61,516 nucleotides of DNA. Source: Bacteroidota bacterium (GTDB lineage: Bacteria; Bacteroidota; Bacteroidia; Chitinophagales; Saprospiraceae). Under the pieces are notes generated by a model, which saw only the letters and a program-made list of their open reading frames with translations, was not told the origin of the DNA and did not search any database. Below are positions 52,806-61,516 of the stretch, piece after piece; position 1 is the first letter of the stretch; each line of letters opens with the position of its first letter. The stretch spans positions 1 to 61,516 of the forward strand of contig JAIUPL010000031.1 of NCBI GenBank assembly GCA_020160935.1, written 5' to 3'. A program made the translations under genes and the position numbers.

Positions 52806-54439
52806 GTTACGTCATTGGACTGGATTATGGAACGGACTCGGTCCGGACGCTCATCGTCGATACGAAGGACGGGAGCGAGATTTCCACGGCAGTATTCTAT
52901 TATCCGCGCTGGAAAGCAGGAAAATACTGCGATGCATCCCGGAATATGTTTCGGCAGCATCCGCTGGACTATCTGGAGGGCCTGGAAGCATCGGTGAAAG
53001 ACGCACTGGCCCTGGCGCCGCACGGTACGGCGGCAAAAGTGGTCGGAATTTCGGTCGATACGACCGGATCGACTCCGGTGGCGGTCGATCGCTCCGGCGC
53101 GCCATTGGCCATGTTGCCCGGTTTTTCGGAAAACCCGAATGGCATGTTTATTCTTTGGAAAGACCATACTTCGAATGCTGAAGCGGAGGAAATAAACCAA
53201 CTGGCGAAACGCTGGTCTGTCGATTTCACTCAATATGTAGGTGGTATTTACTCGTCGGAATGGTTCTGGGCCAAAATATTGCATACGTTGCGCAGCGACG
53301 AAGGCGTACGGGACACAGCCTTTTCCTGGGTGGAACATTGCGACTGGATTTCCGGTGTATTGACCGGCCATACCGACCCGCTGACCATGAAACGCTCCCG
53401 CTGTGCTGCCGGGCACAAAGCCATGTGGCACGAAAGGTTCGACGGATTGCCAAGTGAGGCATTTCTTTCCGAACTTGATCCGCTATTGGCTGGACTGCGC
53501 GAGCGTTTGTTTGAACAAACATTTACTGCCGATGTAGCAATGGGCACTCTTTCCAAAGAATGGGCCAGGCGGCTTGGTTTGCCCGAAACTGTTGTGGTCG
53601 GCGTAGGAGCCTTCGATGCCCATATGGGCGCCGTAGGTGCAGGCATCGAGCCTTATTCACTGGTTCGGGTCATGGGCACTTCTACCTGCGATATGTTGAT
53701 CGCGCCCAATGAAGAAGTAGGCGAATTGCTGGTAAAAGGAATTTGTGGACAGGTAGACGGCTCCATTTTGCCCGGCATGCTGGGTATGGAAGCGGGGCAA
53801 TCAGCGTTTGGGGATGTGTACGCATGGTTTCAAAACTTGCTTGCCTTCCCCTTGCAACAATTTTTGCCGGAATCGGAAGCGGCACAACTCGTTGAGAAAA
53901 TTATACCCACATTCAGCGAACGCGCTGCTGAAATTCCAGTAAATGAACAAGACCCGGTGGCCCTCGACTGGTTCAACGGCCGCAGAACACCCGATGCCAA
54001 CCACAAATTAAAGGCAGCCATTTCCGGGCTAAACCTTGGGACAGATGCAGTCAGGTTGTTTAAAATGCTGGTGGAAGCAACTGCATTTGGCGCGCGACAT
54101 ATAGTTGAGCGTTTCCGCTCGGAAGGCATCCCTATTCGGCAGGTGATCGGCATTGGCGGCGTTTCCAAAAAGTCGCCTTTTGTGATGCAAACCCTTGCCA
54201 ATGTGCTGAATATGCCGATTCGAATAGCCCGATCGGAGCAAGCCTGCGCTTTGGGCGCCGCCATTTGTGCGGCGGCGGCGGCAGGCGTTTATAACACCCT
54301 GAGCGAAGCGCAGGCGGCTATGGCAACCGGCTATGATGCCGAATATTTTCCACAGCAGGACAGGGTAGGGGTGTACGACAAGTTATATCAAAAGTACCTG
54401 AAACTGGGAGATTTTGTAGAGCAACATCTTACTTCGTAA
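52802..54439 (+). CDS. araB: L-ribulokinase
   Basis: A 545-residue FGGY-family kinase that phosphorylates L-ribulose to L-ribulose 5-phosphate with ATP. The N-terminal ATPase fold ([20 protein letters not shown]), [16 protein letters not shown], the substrate region [14 protein letters not shown], and the second FGGY domain ([37 protein letters not shown]) are complete; length matches family AraB. It starts within the araA stop codon and is 35 bp from the next gene. Confidence 0.96.
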   Translation: MSYVIGLDYGTDSVRTLIVDTKDGSEISTAVFYYPRWKAGKYCDASRNMFRQHPLDYLEGLEASVKDALALAPHGTAAKVVGISVDTTGSTPVAVDRSGAPLAMLPGFSENPNGMFILWKDHTSNAEAEEINQLAKRWSVDFTQYVGGIYSSEWFWAKILHTLRSDEGVRDTAFSWVEHCDWISGVLTGHTDPLTMKRSRCAAGHKAMWHERFDGLPSEAFLSELDPLLAGLRERLFEQTFTADVAMGTLSKEWARRLGLPETVVVGVGAFDAHMGAVGAGIEPYSLVRVMGTSTCDMLIAPNEEVGELLVKGICGQVDGSILPGMLGMEAGQSAFGDVYAWFQNLLAFPLQQFLPESEAAQLVEKIIPTFSERAAEIPVNEQDPVALDWFNGRRTPDANHKLKAAISGLNLGTDAVRLFKMLVEATAFGARHIVERFRSEGIPIRQVIGIGGVSKKSPFVMQTLANVLNMPIRIARSEQACALGAAICAAAAAGVYNTLSEAQAAMATGYDAEYFPQQDRVGVYDKLYQKYLKLGDFVEQHLTS

Positions 54440-54474
54440 GACAACTTTTCGCATCAAAATCAATAAAACTGATT

Positions 54475-56010
54475 ATGAAAAAAATAGCATTTACCCTTTT
54501 GCTCTTGAGCGCAACGGCTTGTGTACCGGCTCAAAATCTGTTGGTTCTGAATGCCGACCTTGGGCACGATACCATCAGCCGAAACATTTACGGCCATTTC
54601 GCCGAACACCTTGGGCGTTGCATTTACGGTGGTTTTTATGTTGGTGAAAACAACACCAAAATACCCAACAGGGCGGGCGTACGAACGGACATTATCGAGG
54701 CCCTTCGAAAACTGAAAGTAGCCAACCTGCGCTGGCCCGGCGGCTGTTTTGCGGATACGTACCACTGGAAAGACGGTATCGGCCCGAAAGACAAGCGCCC
54801 TTCGATGAAGAATGTGTGGTGGGGTGGAGTGACAGAGGACAACAGTTTCGGCACCCACGATTTTCTGAATATGTGCGAAGCCATTGGCGCAGAACCCTAT
54901 CTGGCAGGTAACGTGGGCAGCGGAACGGTGCAGGAATTGATCGACTGGGTTAACTACACCAACCAGGAATCGGGCAACCCAATGGCCGACCTGCGCAAAA
55001 CCAACGGAAGAGACAAGCCCTGGCGCGTTCGGATGTGGGGCGTCGGGAACGAAGTATGGGGCTGCGGTGGCAATATGCGGCCTGAATACTACGCCAATAT
55101 TTACCGCCAATACGCCACATTCATGACCAACTGGGGCAATACCAATAAAATTTTCCGGGTCGCATCAGGGGCCAATGGCGACGATTATAACTGGACGGAA
55201 GTACTCCTGCGCGATATTCCGCACCAAATGATCGAAGGTGTGGCAGTGCATCATTATTCGGTTATCGACTGGTCGAAAAAAGGGCCGGCTACCAATTTTT
55301 CCGAAGAGCAGTATTTCAAAACCATGCAATCAGCCTTGCGCATGGAAGAGATCGTAACGCGCCATGCTACTGTGATGGACAAATACGACCCCGCCAAAAA
55401 AATAGCAATGGTAGTGGATGAGTGGGGCGGCTGGTATGACGTGGAGCCTGGTACCAATCCTGCTTTTCTGTTCCAGCAGAATACCATGCGCGACGCCATG
55501 ATCGCCGGCGCAACACTGAATACGTTCCATAACCATTGTGATCGCGTCAGGGTAGCCAATATTGCACAATGTGTAAATGTGCTGCAATCGGTCGTGCTCA
55601 CGGAAGGCGAAAAAATGATCCTTACCCCGACGTATCATGTGATGGAAATGTACAACGTCCACCAGGATGCCTTGATGTTGCCCGTCAACCTGAAAACGGG
55701 CGACTATACATTCGGAGCACAAAAACTTCCGGCCATTTCCGCTTCTGCCAGCCGCGACAAAACCGGGAAAGTGCATATTTCATTGGTCAATATTGATCCG
55801 AACCATCCGCAGGAAGTGGCTATTTCGCTTCGTGGACTGACGGCAAAAACAGCGAAAGGACGCATCCTTACTTCCGAAAAAGTGCAGGATTATAATGCTT
55901 TTGATCAACCGGAAAAAATCAAACCGCTTGATTTTAAAGGATTTACATTTTCTGGCGATACGCTGAAAGTGACATTGCCGCCTGTTTCAGTCGTTGTACT
56001 TGAATTATAA
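54475..56010 (+). CDS. GH51 alpha-L-arabinofuranosidase (second)
   Basis: A 511-residue GH51 enzyme of the short, AbfA type: NIYGHFAEHLGRCIYGG at the N-terminus, LRWPGGCFADTYHWKDGIGP, WGVGNEVWGCGGNM with the acid/base Glu, and VVDEWGGWYD with the nucleophile Glu. A short signal-like N-terminus (MKKIAFTLLLLSATACVPAQ) suggests export, perhaps as a lipoprotein (SATAC). It differs from the first GH51 enzyme in lacking the large binding insert, so the two may act on different linkages or chain lengths. It lies between araB and araD in the same operon. Confidence 0.93.
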   Translation: MKKIAFTLLLLSATACVPAQNLLVLNADLGHDTISRNIYGHFAEHLGRCIYGGFYVGENNTKIPNRAGVRTDIIEALRKLKVANLRWPGGCFADTYHWKDGIGPKDKRPSMKNVWWGGVTEDNSFGTHDFLNMCEAIGAEPYLAGNVGSGTVQELIDWVNYTNQESGNPMADLRKTNGRDKPWRVRMWGVGNEVWGCGGNMRPEYYANIYRQYATFMTNWGNTNKIFRVASGANGDDYNWTEVLLRDIPHQMIEGVAVHHYSVIDWSKKGPATNFSEEQYFKTMQSALRMEEIVTRHATVMDKYDPAKKIAMVVDEWGGWYDVEPGTNPAFLFQQNTMRDAMIAGATLNTFHNHCDRVRVANIAQCVNVLQSVVLTEGEKMILTPTYHVMEMYNVHQDALMLPVNLKTGDYTFGAQKLPAISASASRDKTGKVHISLVNIDPNHPQEVAISLRGLTAKTAKGRILTSEKVQDYNAFDQPEKIKPLDFKGFTFSGDTLKVTLPPVSVVVLEL

Positions 56011-56029
56011 AACAAGCCGATTTTGTAAC

Positions 56030-56734
56030 ATGGACAAATACAAAACACTCCGGGAAGCAGCCTACGAAGCCAATATGGAAATCCAGCATCAACGGCTCGC
56101 CATTTACACCTTCGGAAATGTTTCTGCCATTGACAGGGCCGCTGGTGTTGTGGCTATCAAACCAAGCGGGGTGCCTTATTCGGCATTAAAACCTGCGGAT
56201 ATGGTATTGGTGGACCTCGACAACCAGGTGCTGGAGGGTAATCTCCGCCCCTCTTCGGATACCAAAACGCATACGCTTTTGTATCGTCATTTTGACACCA
56301 TCGGGGGCATTTGCCATACGCATTCCACCTACGCGGTGGCCTGGGCGCAGGCCGTCAGGGAAATTCCCAACCTGGGCACTACCCATGCCGACCACCTGAC
56401 CAAGGCCGTTCCGGTGACGGAAGTTATGTCGGATGAGATGATTTTGGGCAATTACGAACACGAGACGGGTAATCAGATCATCGACACCTTTACCCGGCAA
56501 AATCTGTCGCCTTTGGAAGTGGAAATGGTGCTGGTGGCTTGTCATGGCCCTTTCACCTGGGGAAAGGATGCTGCCAAGGCTGTGTACAATGCAGCAGTGC
56601 TGGAAGAATTGGCCAAAATGGCCTATTTAACCATGCAAATCAACCCCGCGATTGCTCCTATAAAGCAGACACTGGTGGATAAACACTATTTCCGCAAGCA
56701 TGGAAAACAAGCCTATTATGGCCAGAATGACTAG
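56030..56734 (+). CDS. araD: L-ribulose-5-phosphate 4-epimerase
   Basis: A 234-residue class II aldolase-fold epimerase that converts L-ribulose 5-phosphate to D-xylulose 5-phosphate, the last dedicated step before the pentose phosphate pathway. Zinc ligands and catalytic motifs are clear: TFGNVSAIDR, PSGVPYSALKPADMV, ICHTHSTYAVAWAQ, THADHL and LVACHGPFTWG. The start was placed at MDKYKTL because earlier codons overlap the preceding gene. It starts 19 bp after the GH51 gene; a strong hairpin terminator follows. Confidence 0.97.
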   Translation: MDKYKTLREAAYEANMEIQHQRLAIYTFGNVSAIDRAAGVVAIKPSGVPYSALKPADMVLVDLDNQVLEGNLRPSSDTKTHTLLYRHFDTIGGICHTHSTYAVAWAQAVREIPNLGTTHADHLTKAVPVTEVMSDEMILGNYEHETGNQIIDTFTRQNLSPLEVEMVLVACHGPFTWGKDAAKAVYNAAVLEELAKMAYLTMQINPAIAPIKQTLVDKHYFRKHGKQAYYGQND

Positions 56735-56782
56735 TAAACTGCAATTTACTATATCGAACTTCATACAACAGCGTTAGATTCC

Positions 56783-56817
56783 GGGTCGCCGATGCTACAT
56801 TGGCGACTCGTTTTGTT
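56783..56817 (+). terminator. Intrinsic terminator after araD
   Basis: GGGTCGCCGATG pairs with CATTGGCGACTC (12 bp including two G-U pairs) around a CTA loop, and GTTTTGTT follows. It ends the araBAD-GH51 transcript or attenuates it before the HAD/galM genes. Confidence 0.75.
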
Positions 56818-56856
56818 CACTACTAAATTCAACAACTTTCGGAGGAATTCAGATAT

Positions 56857-57522
56857 ATGCAACCTGCATTGATTTTTGATATGGATGGTACAATGGTCGA
56901 CAATATGATGACCCACCATCGTGGCTGGCAAAGAACCTTGAAAAAGTACGGGCTTGATTTTACCCTCGAACAGGTTATAGAAAATTGTCACGGAAAAAAC
57001 ATCGAGATTATCGAGCGCCTCTTTCCGGGTAAATACACCCTGGAAGAACGCGAGGAAATTTCTTTTGAAAAAGAAAGTGGATACCGGGAGATTTTTTTGC
57101 AGGAATTGAGGCTGGTAGACGGTCTTGATGTTTTACTTGAAACAGCGTATAAAAACAATATTCCCATGGGGATCGGCACGGCAGCACCCAAGGCCAACGT
57201 GGATTTTGTACTGGACAACCTGAACATTCGACATTACTTTCAGGTCGTTGTTCATGCCGATGATGTGACGAAAGGAAAACCGGAGCCTGAGGTTTTTTTC
57301 AAAGTTGCAGACCAGTTAAACGTACCATACCAGCATTGCCTTGTCTTCGAAGACTCTCCAACCGGAGCCCGCACAGCCCTGAATGCGGGCATGAAAGCCG
57401 TTATTCTGACTACGACACACAAGGAAGAAGAATTTGCAGCCATTCCAAGCGTCATGCTATGCGTCCCCGATTTCACCTCAATAGACATTTTGTCCTTACT
57501 TGAAAATCTACACCAGACATGA
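56857..57522 (+). CDS. HAD-family phosphatase / beta-phosphoglucomutase-like protein
   Basis: A 221-residue HAD-superfamily enzyme. Motif I DMDGTMVDN (residues 8-16), motif II GIGTAAPK, motif III Lys in TKGKPEPEVF and motif IV FEDSPTGARTALNAGM are all present, with the cap domain of subclass I. Members act as sugar phosphatases or as beta-phosphoglucomutase; a sugar-phosphate substrate fits the neighbours, but the specific one is unknown. A strong ribosome binding site, GGAGGA, sits 10 bases before the ATG, rare in this genome. It overlaps galM by 4 bp, so the two are coupled. Confidence 0.88.
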   Translation: MQPALIFDMDGTMVDNMMTHHRGWQRTLKKYGLDFTLEQVIENCHGKNIEIIERLFPGKYTLEEREEISFEKESGYREIFLQELRLVDGLDVLLETAYKNNIPMGIGTAAPKANVDFVLDNLNIRHYFQVVVHADDVTKGKPEPEVFFKVADQLNVPYQHCLVFEDSPTGARTALNAGMKAVILTTTHKEEEFAAIPSVMLCVPDFTSIDILSLLENLHQT

Positions 57523-58676
57523 AAAAAATCTATCCTTTCTCCCTGCTGCTTATCACAGCATTGGTATGCTTTCAATCCTGTAAAAACGCGCCTTCACAGC
57601 CTAAAGCCGGCATAGAAAAAACCGCATATGGCATCCTCCCGGATGGCCGCGCCGTCGATATTTACACCCTACGGAATGAAAACGGGATGACCCTGCGCAT
57701 TACCAATTATGGGGGCACCATCGTATCGTGGACGGCGCCCGACAGAAACGGCGTTTATCAGGATGTAGTACTGGGTTGCGATTCACTGTCCGGCTATCTG
57801 CACGGTACGCCATATTTCGGAGCCATTATCGGGCGATATGGCAACCGCATTGCCAAGGGGAATTTCACACTTGACAACAATACCTATAATCTTGCAACGA
57901 ACAACATCGGAAACCATCTTCATGGAGGCATTAAAGGTTTCGACAAGGTGCTTTGGGATGCTCAGATAGTAGATACCGATACTCCTTCCAATCCGACGCT
58001 ACGACTCAAATATTACTCTAAGGATGGCGAGGAAGGGTATCCCGGTGGCCTCCAGGCGGAAGTAACTTATACCTTGTTGAAAGACAATGCATTAAACATA
58101 CACTATGAGGCCATCACAGACAAGCCAACAGTTGTCAACCTCACCAATCATTCCTATTTCAATCTGGCGGATGCCGGAAAAACAACTATTCTGGATCAGG
58201 AACTTGTGTTAAACACACCCATGTATCTCCCAGTGGATAGCACCCTGATTCCCACAGGTGAGTTGCGACCGGTAAAAGGAACAGTTTTCGATTTTTCGAA
58301 ACCCACAAAAATCGGCGCTCGTATCAATGACACTTCCGATATACAGATCAAATATGGCCTGGGTTATGACCATTGCTGGATTACGGCCAGAAGCAATTCC
58401 GGAACTCCTGAAAATATTGCTTCTCTGTATGATCCTGCTTCCGGCCGTTTAATGGAGGTTTTGACGACCGAGCCGGCCGTACAGTTTTATACTGGAAATT
58501 TCCTGGATGGTACCGTAATTGGCAAAGGCGGAATGCCTTACAAGCATCGCACCGGACTTTGCCTGGAAACACAACACTATCCGGACTCTCCCAACCATCC
58601 GGCATTTCCGAGTACGGTATTGAGGCCGGGTGAGAAATATGAGTCAACAACTGTGTATCGGTTTTCTGTGAAGTAG
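57519..58676 (+). CDS. galM: Aldose 1-epimerase (mutarotase) lipoprotein
   Basis: A 385-residue mutarotase that interconverts alpha and beta anomers of aldoses. The signal ends FQSC, so it is probably a periplasmic or surface lipoprotein. Catalytic histidines are in GNHLHGGIKGFDKVLWDA and LTNHSYFNLAD, and the C-terminal catalytic Glu is in RTGLCLETQHYPDSPNHPAF. It likely acts on arabinose released by the upstream arabinofuranosidases. It starts in the stop codon of the HAD gene (ATGA overlap). Confidence 0.93.
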   Translation: MKKIYPFSLLLITALVCFQSCKNAPSQPKAGIEKTAYGILPDGRAVDIYTLRNENGMTLRITNYGGTIVSWTAPDRNGVYQDVVLGCDSLSGYLHGTPYFGAIIGRYGNRIAKGNFTLDNNTYNLATNNIGNHLHGGIKGFDKVLWDAQIVDTDTPSNPTLRLKYYSKDGEEGYPGGLQAEVTYTLLKDNALNIHYEAITDKPTVVNLTNHSYFNLADAGKTTILDQELVLNTPMYLPVDSTLIPTGELRPVKGTVFDFSKPTKIGARINDTSDIQIKYGLGYDHCWITARSNSGTPENIASLYDPASGRLMEVLTTEPAVQFYTGNFLDGTVIGKGGMPYKHRTGLCLETQHYPDSPNHPAFPSTVLRPGEKYESTTVYRFSVK

Positions 58677-58677
58677 G

Positions 58678-58790
58678 GTAGTATGGGCTTTTAGCCCGTC
58701 GGGACAGCGCCTTTTAAGGCGCTATAAATAGAATTTTTATCGTGAGCGCCTTAAAAGGCGCTGTCCCGACGGGCTAAAAGCCCATGCTAC
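58678..58790. repeat. Long inverted repeat with nested palindromes (IR11)
   Basis: Two 46-nt arms (58678-58723 and 58745-58790) pair with a single mismatch around a 21-nt loop. Each arm contains two small palindromes of its own, GGGCTTTTAGCCC and GCGCCTTTTAAGGCGC, so the whole could form a four-armed structure as well as one long stem. It fills the 124-bp gap between the stop codons of the convergent galM and amidohydrolase genes. Confidence 0.92.
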
Positions 58791-58800
58791 CGGCTCAAAC

Positions 58801-61516
58801 CTAATGCCCGCAAGCGCACTTCACTTCCTGGCAAGTATGGCCCATGCCCGCGCCACTCGTCTGGCTGCCTGGCAATTCAAACCAGAATTTGGAGCGCTTT
58901 TTATTGACAAGGCCAATCTCATCCATAGTATTGGCGTCGTACAACCGTCCATTGGCCATTACAAATCGAATGCTTTCTGAATGGTGGATGTCATCCAGCG
59001 GGTTTTTATCCAGCACGATCAAATCTGCCAGTTTTCCGGCCTTAAGCGAGCCGATTTCCTTGTCGAGCCCGAGGTGAATGGCGCCGTTGAGCGTAGCGCA
59101 GCGCAGAGCCTGCATATTGCTCATGCCGCCCTGTTGCAGCATCCAGAGTTCCCAGTGTGCGCCCAGGCCGTTCAGTTGTCCGTGCGCGCCCAGGTTGATT
59201 CTCACACCTGCATCTGTCAGTTTTTTGGACGACTGGCTGACCAGCACGTGGCCGTTCTGATATTCTTCCTCCGGGGCCATATTGCGGTGACGGCTGCGCT
59301 CGTCGAGGATGTGTTTGGGCGTAAACTGAAGCAGGCGTTGTTTTTTCCACACTTCTGTTTGCTGATACCAGTAATTTTCGCCGAACAGACTTCCATAATT
59401 TACAATCAGGGTAGGCGTATTGGAAGTTTGAGTTTTGCTCCACAGTTGAATCACATCATTGTACAATGGCGCCACGGGCAGGTTGTGTTCGATAGAAGAA
59501 TGGCCATCTACGATTTCTGTCAGGTTGTGGTTGAAAAACGACCCACCTTCCGGCACCACCAGCATGCCCAGTTCACGCGCTGCTGCAATCACTTGCTGGC
59601 GTTGTTCGCGGCGGGGCTGGTTGTAACTTTTCACGGAAATGGCCCCCCATGCTTTGGTGCGTCGCAAGGCAGAGCGTGCATCATCCAGCGAATTGATGGT
59701 CGCTTTGAAATCGCCGTCAGCGCCATACAGAATCGTGCCGGTTGAAAACAGGCGTGGGCCGGTCATACGTCCCGATTTGATCAGTTCGGAATTGCTGAAG
59801 GCCATTTCAGAGTTGACGGAAGGGTCGTGCTGGGTAGTCACCCCGTATGCCAATTGGGCATAATACTCCCATTGTTTCTGTGGATTGAGCCCGAAACGGA
59901 AGTTGCCCGGGTGTGCGTGTACGTCGACCATACCAGGCATAATGGTTTTGCCCCGGCAATCGATTACTTTTGGACTGTTCAATTTGATACGGGCGGCTTT
60001 AAACTCCGCGGCAGTGCCTACGAATACAATCCGGTTGTTTTCCACTACCAACACGCCATTGGGAATCACCTGATCGCCTTCCATGGTAATAATACGTGCT
60101 TTATCCAGCACGATGGTTCCTTCTGGTGCATCGCTTTTAATTTTCAAACCGATCTTCAAACCCGCGCTGTCCAATGGCGGCAATGTATCAGGTGCACCTT
60201 CGAGAAATGCAAAACGTTTATTCAGGTCGATGGTGAAATATTCGTCGCCCAGTGTGTAATGCAGTTGCTTGCTATCGCCGCTCCAGTGCAGGTTATAGCC
60301 GGCGTCGCGGCTGACAGCGGTAGCGGGAACGGCTTTGGTATCGGCAGACATATCAAGCGTTTTGCCAATTTCAGGAAGTGCGCACACATAGGTTTTAAAT
60401 AATTCACTGAATGCCACCCATTTACCATCGGGAGAGATGCTGTATTGCCCGGCATATTTTCCTTTGAAATGCAAGCGTTCGTCTTTGCCATTGAGGTCGT
60501 AAGAGCGCAGGGACTTATCGAGTGCACCAAACAAGGCGCCACCTGTATTCACGAAAATCCGTTTTCCATCTGCAGAAAATCTGGGGGAGTCGCCACCGGA
60601 CATTACAAACTGCTGGCTTTTTCCATCCACTTGTATGGTATAAATGCCAGGACGGTCGGTCAGGGCCGGTCCCAGTTCGTCATCACCATTTTGGAGCACA
60701 AATACGATATTTTTACCGTCTTTTGAAAAAGAGGGACTGCGATAAATCCCCGGTGCTCCAGCCAGAATGCGCACATTTGATGCAGTGCCTGCCGAAAAGT
60801 TGCACAGCATCAGCCGCCCTTTTTGTTCGTCGTTCCAGGTTACAAAAGCAACAGAACGGCCATCTGCTGAAAACGAAGGTTCGGCCTGAATATCCGTTTC
60901 CCGGAGCGCTGCTGAGGATTCAAAAAGAATCTTTGGCGTTCCATTGGGCAGTTCTTTTACATAAATTCTGCCTGCTGCCGAGAACAACAGGTATTTGCCA
61001 TCAGGGCTCGTGGTTGCATAACGGATCGCATGCACTGTAAATTCGGGCTCGAAAGCCTTGTTTTCGAACCGCAGCGTTTCCGCTACCTTGCTGCGAACCG
61101 AGCAGGAGAACGGAATGTCTGAATCACTGGCTTTCATACCTTTTTTAAGGTCTTCAGCGGCAGGTATGGATATTTTTTTGATTTTTCCACCCGCCCAGAT
61201 GGCGATGAATTCGCCGTTGGGCGACCAGGCAAAACCAGGGTAACAACCGAATACGGTCCAGGCTTCCTGCTGATCCTTGTTCAGCCCGTCGTAAATGGCA
61301 TATTCAAGACCGGTGGCAATATCCCTCAGACACAACACCGATTTGGTGTAATCGCGGCGCACAAAGGCAAGCCATTTACCGTCGGCTGAAACCTGCGGAC
61401 GGCAAGCACCTCCTGATCCTCCGGTTATTTCTTCCACCTTGCCTTCCAGCCGGTCGTAACGACGAATGGCAAAAATCTGTGTGTTGGGGTTTTTGTTGTA
61501 TTGAAATCCTCCACCA
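58801..61516 (-). CDS. WD40-like propeller/amidohydrolase protein (5' end beyond the window)
   Basis: The last 905 residues of a large protein that continues past the right edge; translation is open to the first base. The N-terminal part is a TolB/WD40-like beta-propeller with PDGK/ADGK repeats (SADGKWLAFVRRDY, SPDGKYLLFSAAG, SADGKRIFVNTGG, SPDGKWVAFSE). The C-terminal part is an amidohydrolase: metal-binding GMVDVHAHPGNF (His-x-His), HSSIEHN, GAHGQL and KLADLIVLDKNPLD. Such fusions are annotated as exported imidazolonepropionase-like or dipeptidase-like enzymes; the substrate is unknown. The protein ends in a short Cys/His cluster (GHTCQEVKCACGH) that could bind metal. A signal peptide cannot be checked. 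Confidence 0.85.
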   Translation of the reverse strand, partial: GGGFQYNKNPNTQIFAIRRYDRLEGKVEEITGGSGGACRPQVSADGKWLAFVRRDYTKSVLCLRDIATGLEYAIYDGLNKDQQEAWTVFGCYPGFAWSPNGEFIAIWAGGKIKKISIPAAEDLKKGMKASDSDIPFSCSVRSKVAETLRFENKAFEPEFTVHAIRYATTSPDGKYLLFSAAGRIYVKELPNGTPKILFESSAALRETDIQAEPSFSADGRSVAFVTWNDEQKGRLMLCNFSAGTASNVRILAGAPGIYRSPSFSKDGKNIVFVLQNGDDELGPALTDRPGIYTIQVDGKSQQFVMSGGDSPRFSADGKRIFVNTGGALFGALDKSLRSYDLNGKDERLHFKGKYAGQYSISPDGKWVAFSELFKTYVCALPEIGKTLDMSADTKAVPATAVSRDAGYNLHWSGDSKQLHYTLGDEYFTIDLNKRFAFLEGAPDTLPPLDSAGLKIGLKIKSDAPEGTIVLDKARIITMEGDQVIPNGVLVVENNRIVFVGTAAEFKAARIKLNSPKVIDCRGKTIMPGMVDVHAHPGNFRFGLNPQKQWEYYAQLAYGVTTQHDPSVNSEMAFSNSELIKSGRMTGPRLFSTGTILYGADGDFKATINSLDDARSALRRTKAWGAISVKSYNQPRREQRQQVIAAARELGMLVVPEGGSFFNHNLTEIVDGHSSIEHNLPVAPLYNDVIQLWSKTQTSNTPTLIVNYGSLFGENYWYQQTEVWKKQRLLQFTPKHILDERSRHRNMAPEEEYQNGHVLVSQSSKKLTDAGVRINLGAHGQLNGLGAHWELWMLQQGGMSNMQALRCATLNGAIHLGLDKEIGSLKAGKLADLIVLDKNPLDDIHHSESIRFVMANGRLYDANTMDEIGLVNKKRSKFWFELPGSQTSGAGMGHTCQEVKCACGH

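Noticed and set aside
1-61516. tRNA or rRNA genes
   Set aside because: No cloverleaf with a TTC-type T-loop and no conserved rRNA segments were noticed on either strand by eye; a covariance-model scan was not possible.

Overview
The window comes from a member of the phylum Bacteroidota, most likely the Saprospiria (Lewinella/Haliscomenobacter relatives). The evidence is four C-terminal type IX secretion (T9SS) sorting domains, a gldC gliding gene, a Nudix-type arabinose regulator known from Bacteroidota, lipoprotein signals, few Shine-Dalgarno sites, and promoters of the TTG / TAnnTTTG type. The closest species cannot be named from sequence alone. No rRNA, tRNA, CRISPR array, prophage or transposase was seen. 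About 39 protein genes are present, one cut at each window edge (murB on the left, a WD40-like/amidohydrolase protein on the right).

Layout. 0-4.7 kb: murB and a coiled-coil secreted protein, a prolyl oligopeptidase lipoprotein and a DinB-like protein. 4.8-10.2 kb: cell-wall amidase, gldC, an AddB-like PD-(D/E)XK nuclease and a DUF4252/T9SS protein. 10.3-17 kb: a giant FG-GAP/ASPIC lipoprotein, a DPP-IV-type peptidase and a DksA-like protein without zinc cysteines. 17.3-21 kb: a fused alpha/beta 2-oxoacid dehydrogenase E1 followed by a saccharopine/alanine dehydrogenase-like enzyme. 21-25.4 kb: a secreted protein, an OmpA-like protein, a membrane helix-hairpin-helix protein, a GT-C membrane protein and a DUF721 protein. 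25.4-35.6 kb: a lysyl-oxidase-domain T9SS protein, a START protein, a dynamin-like GTPase, two T9SS-secreted beta-propeller proteins, a hotdog thioesterase and a methyltransferase. 35.6-45.9 kb: a TPR histidine kinase, a FtsX-like permease, hemE, and an OmpR-type two-component system lying between two vanadium-haloperoxidase-like lipoproteins. 46-58.7 kb: a FecA-like TonB receptor, then an L-arabinose/arabinan locus (araR, GH51, araA, araB, GH51, araD, a HAD phosphatase and galM). 58.8 kb to the end: the amidohydrolase.

The arabinose genes form a coherent pathway. Two GH51 arabinofuranosidases, at least one clearly exported, release L-arabinose; AraA, AraB and AraD convert it to D-xylulose 5-phosphate; GalM interconverts anomers. 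Two matching 19-bp palindromes (TTGTGT-N7-ACACAA type), one before araR and one before the first GH51 gene, are the likely AraR operators.

The most unusual feature is a recurring series of long inverted repeats in the gaps between genes: nine long or clearly repeat-built ones plus two shorter hairpins. Arms run from about 16 to over 60 nt, one is a perfect 63-bp stem, and several are themselves built of short tandem words (GAGTTAT, GAGTAGT, GTTATC, CGCAGAACT). Three share a common inner core, and at each of these three sites the stop codons of both convergent neighbours lie in or at the edge of the arms.
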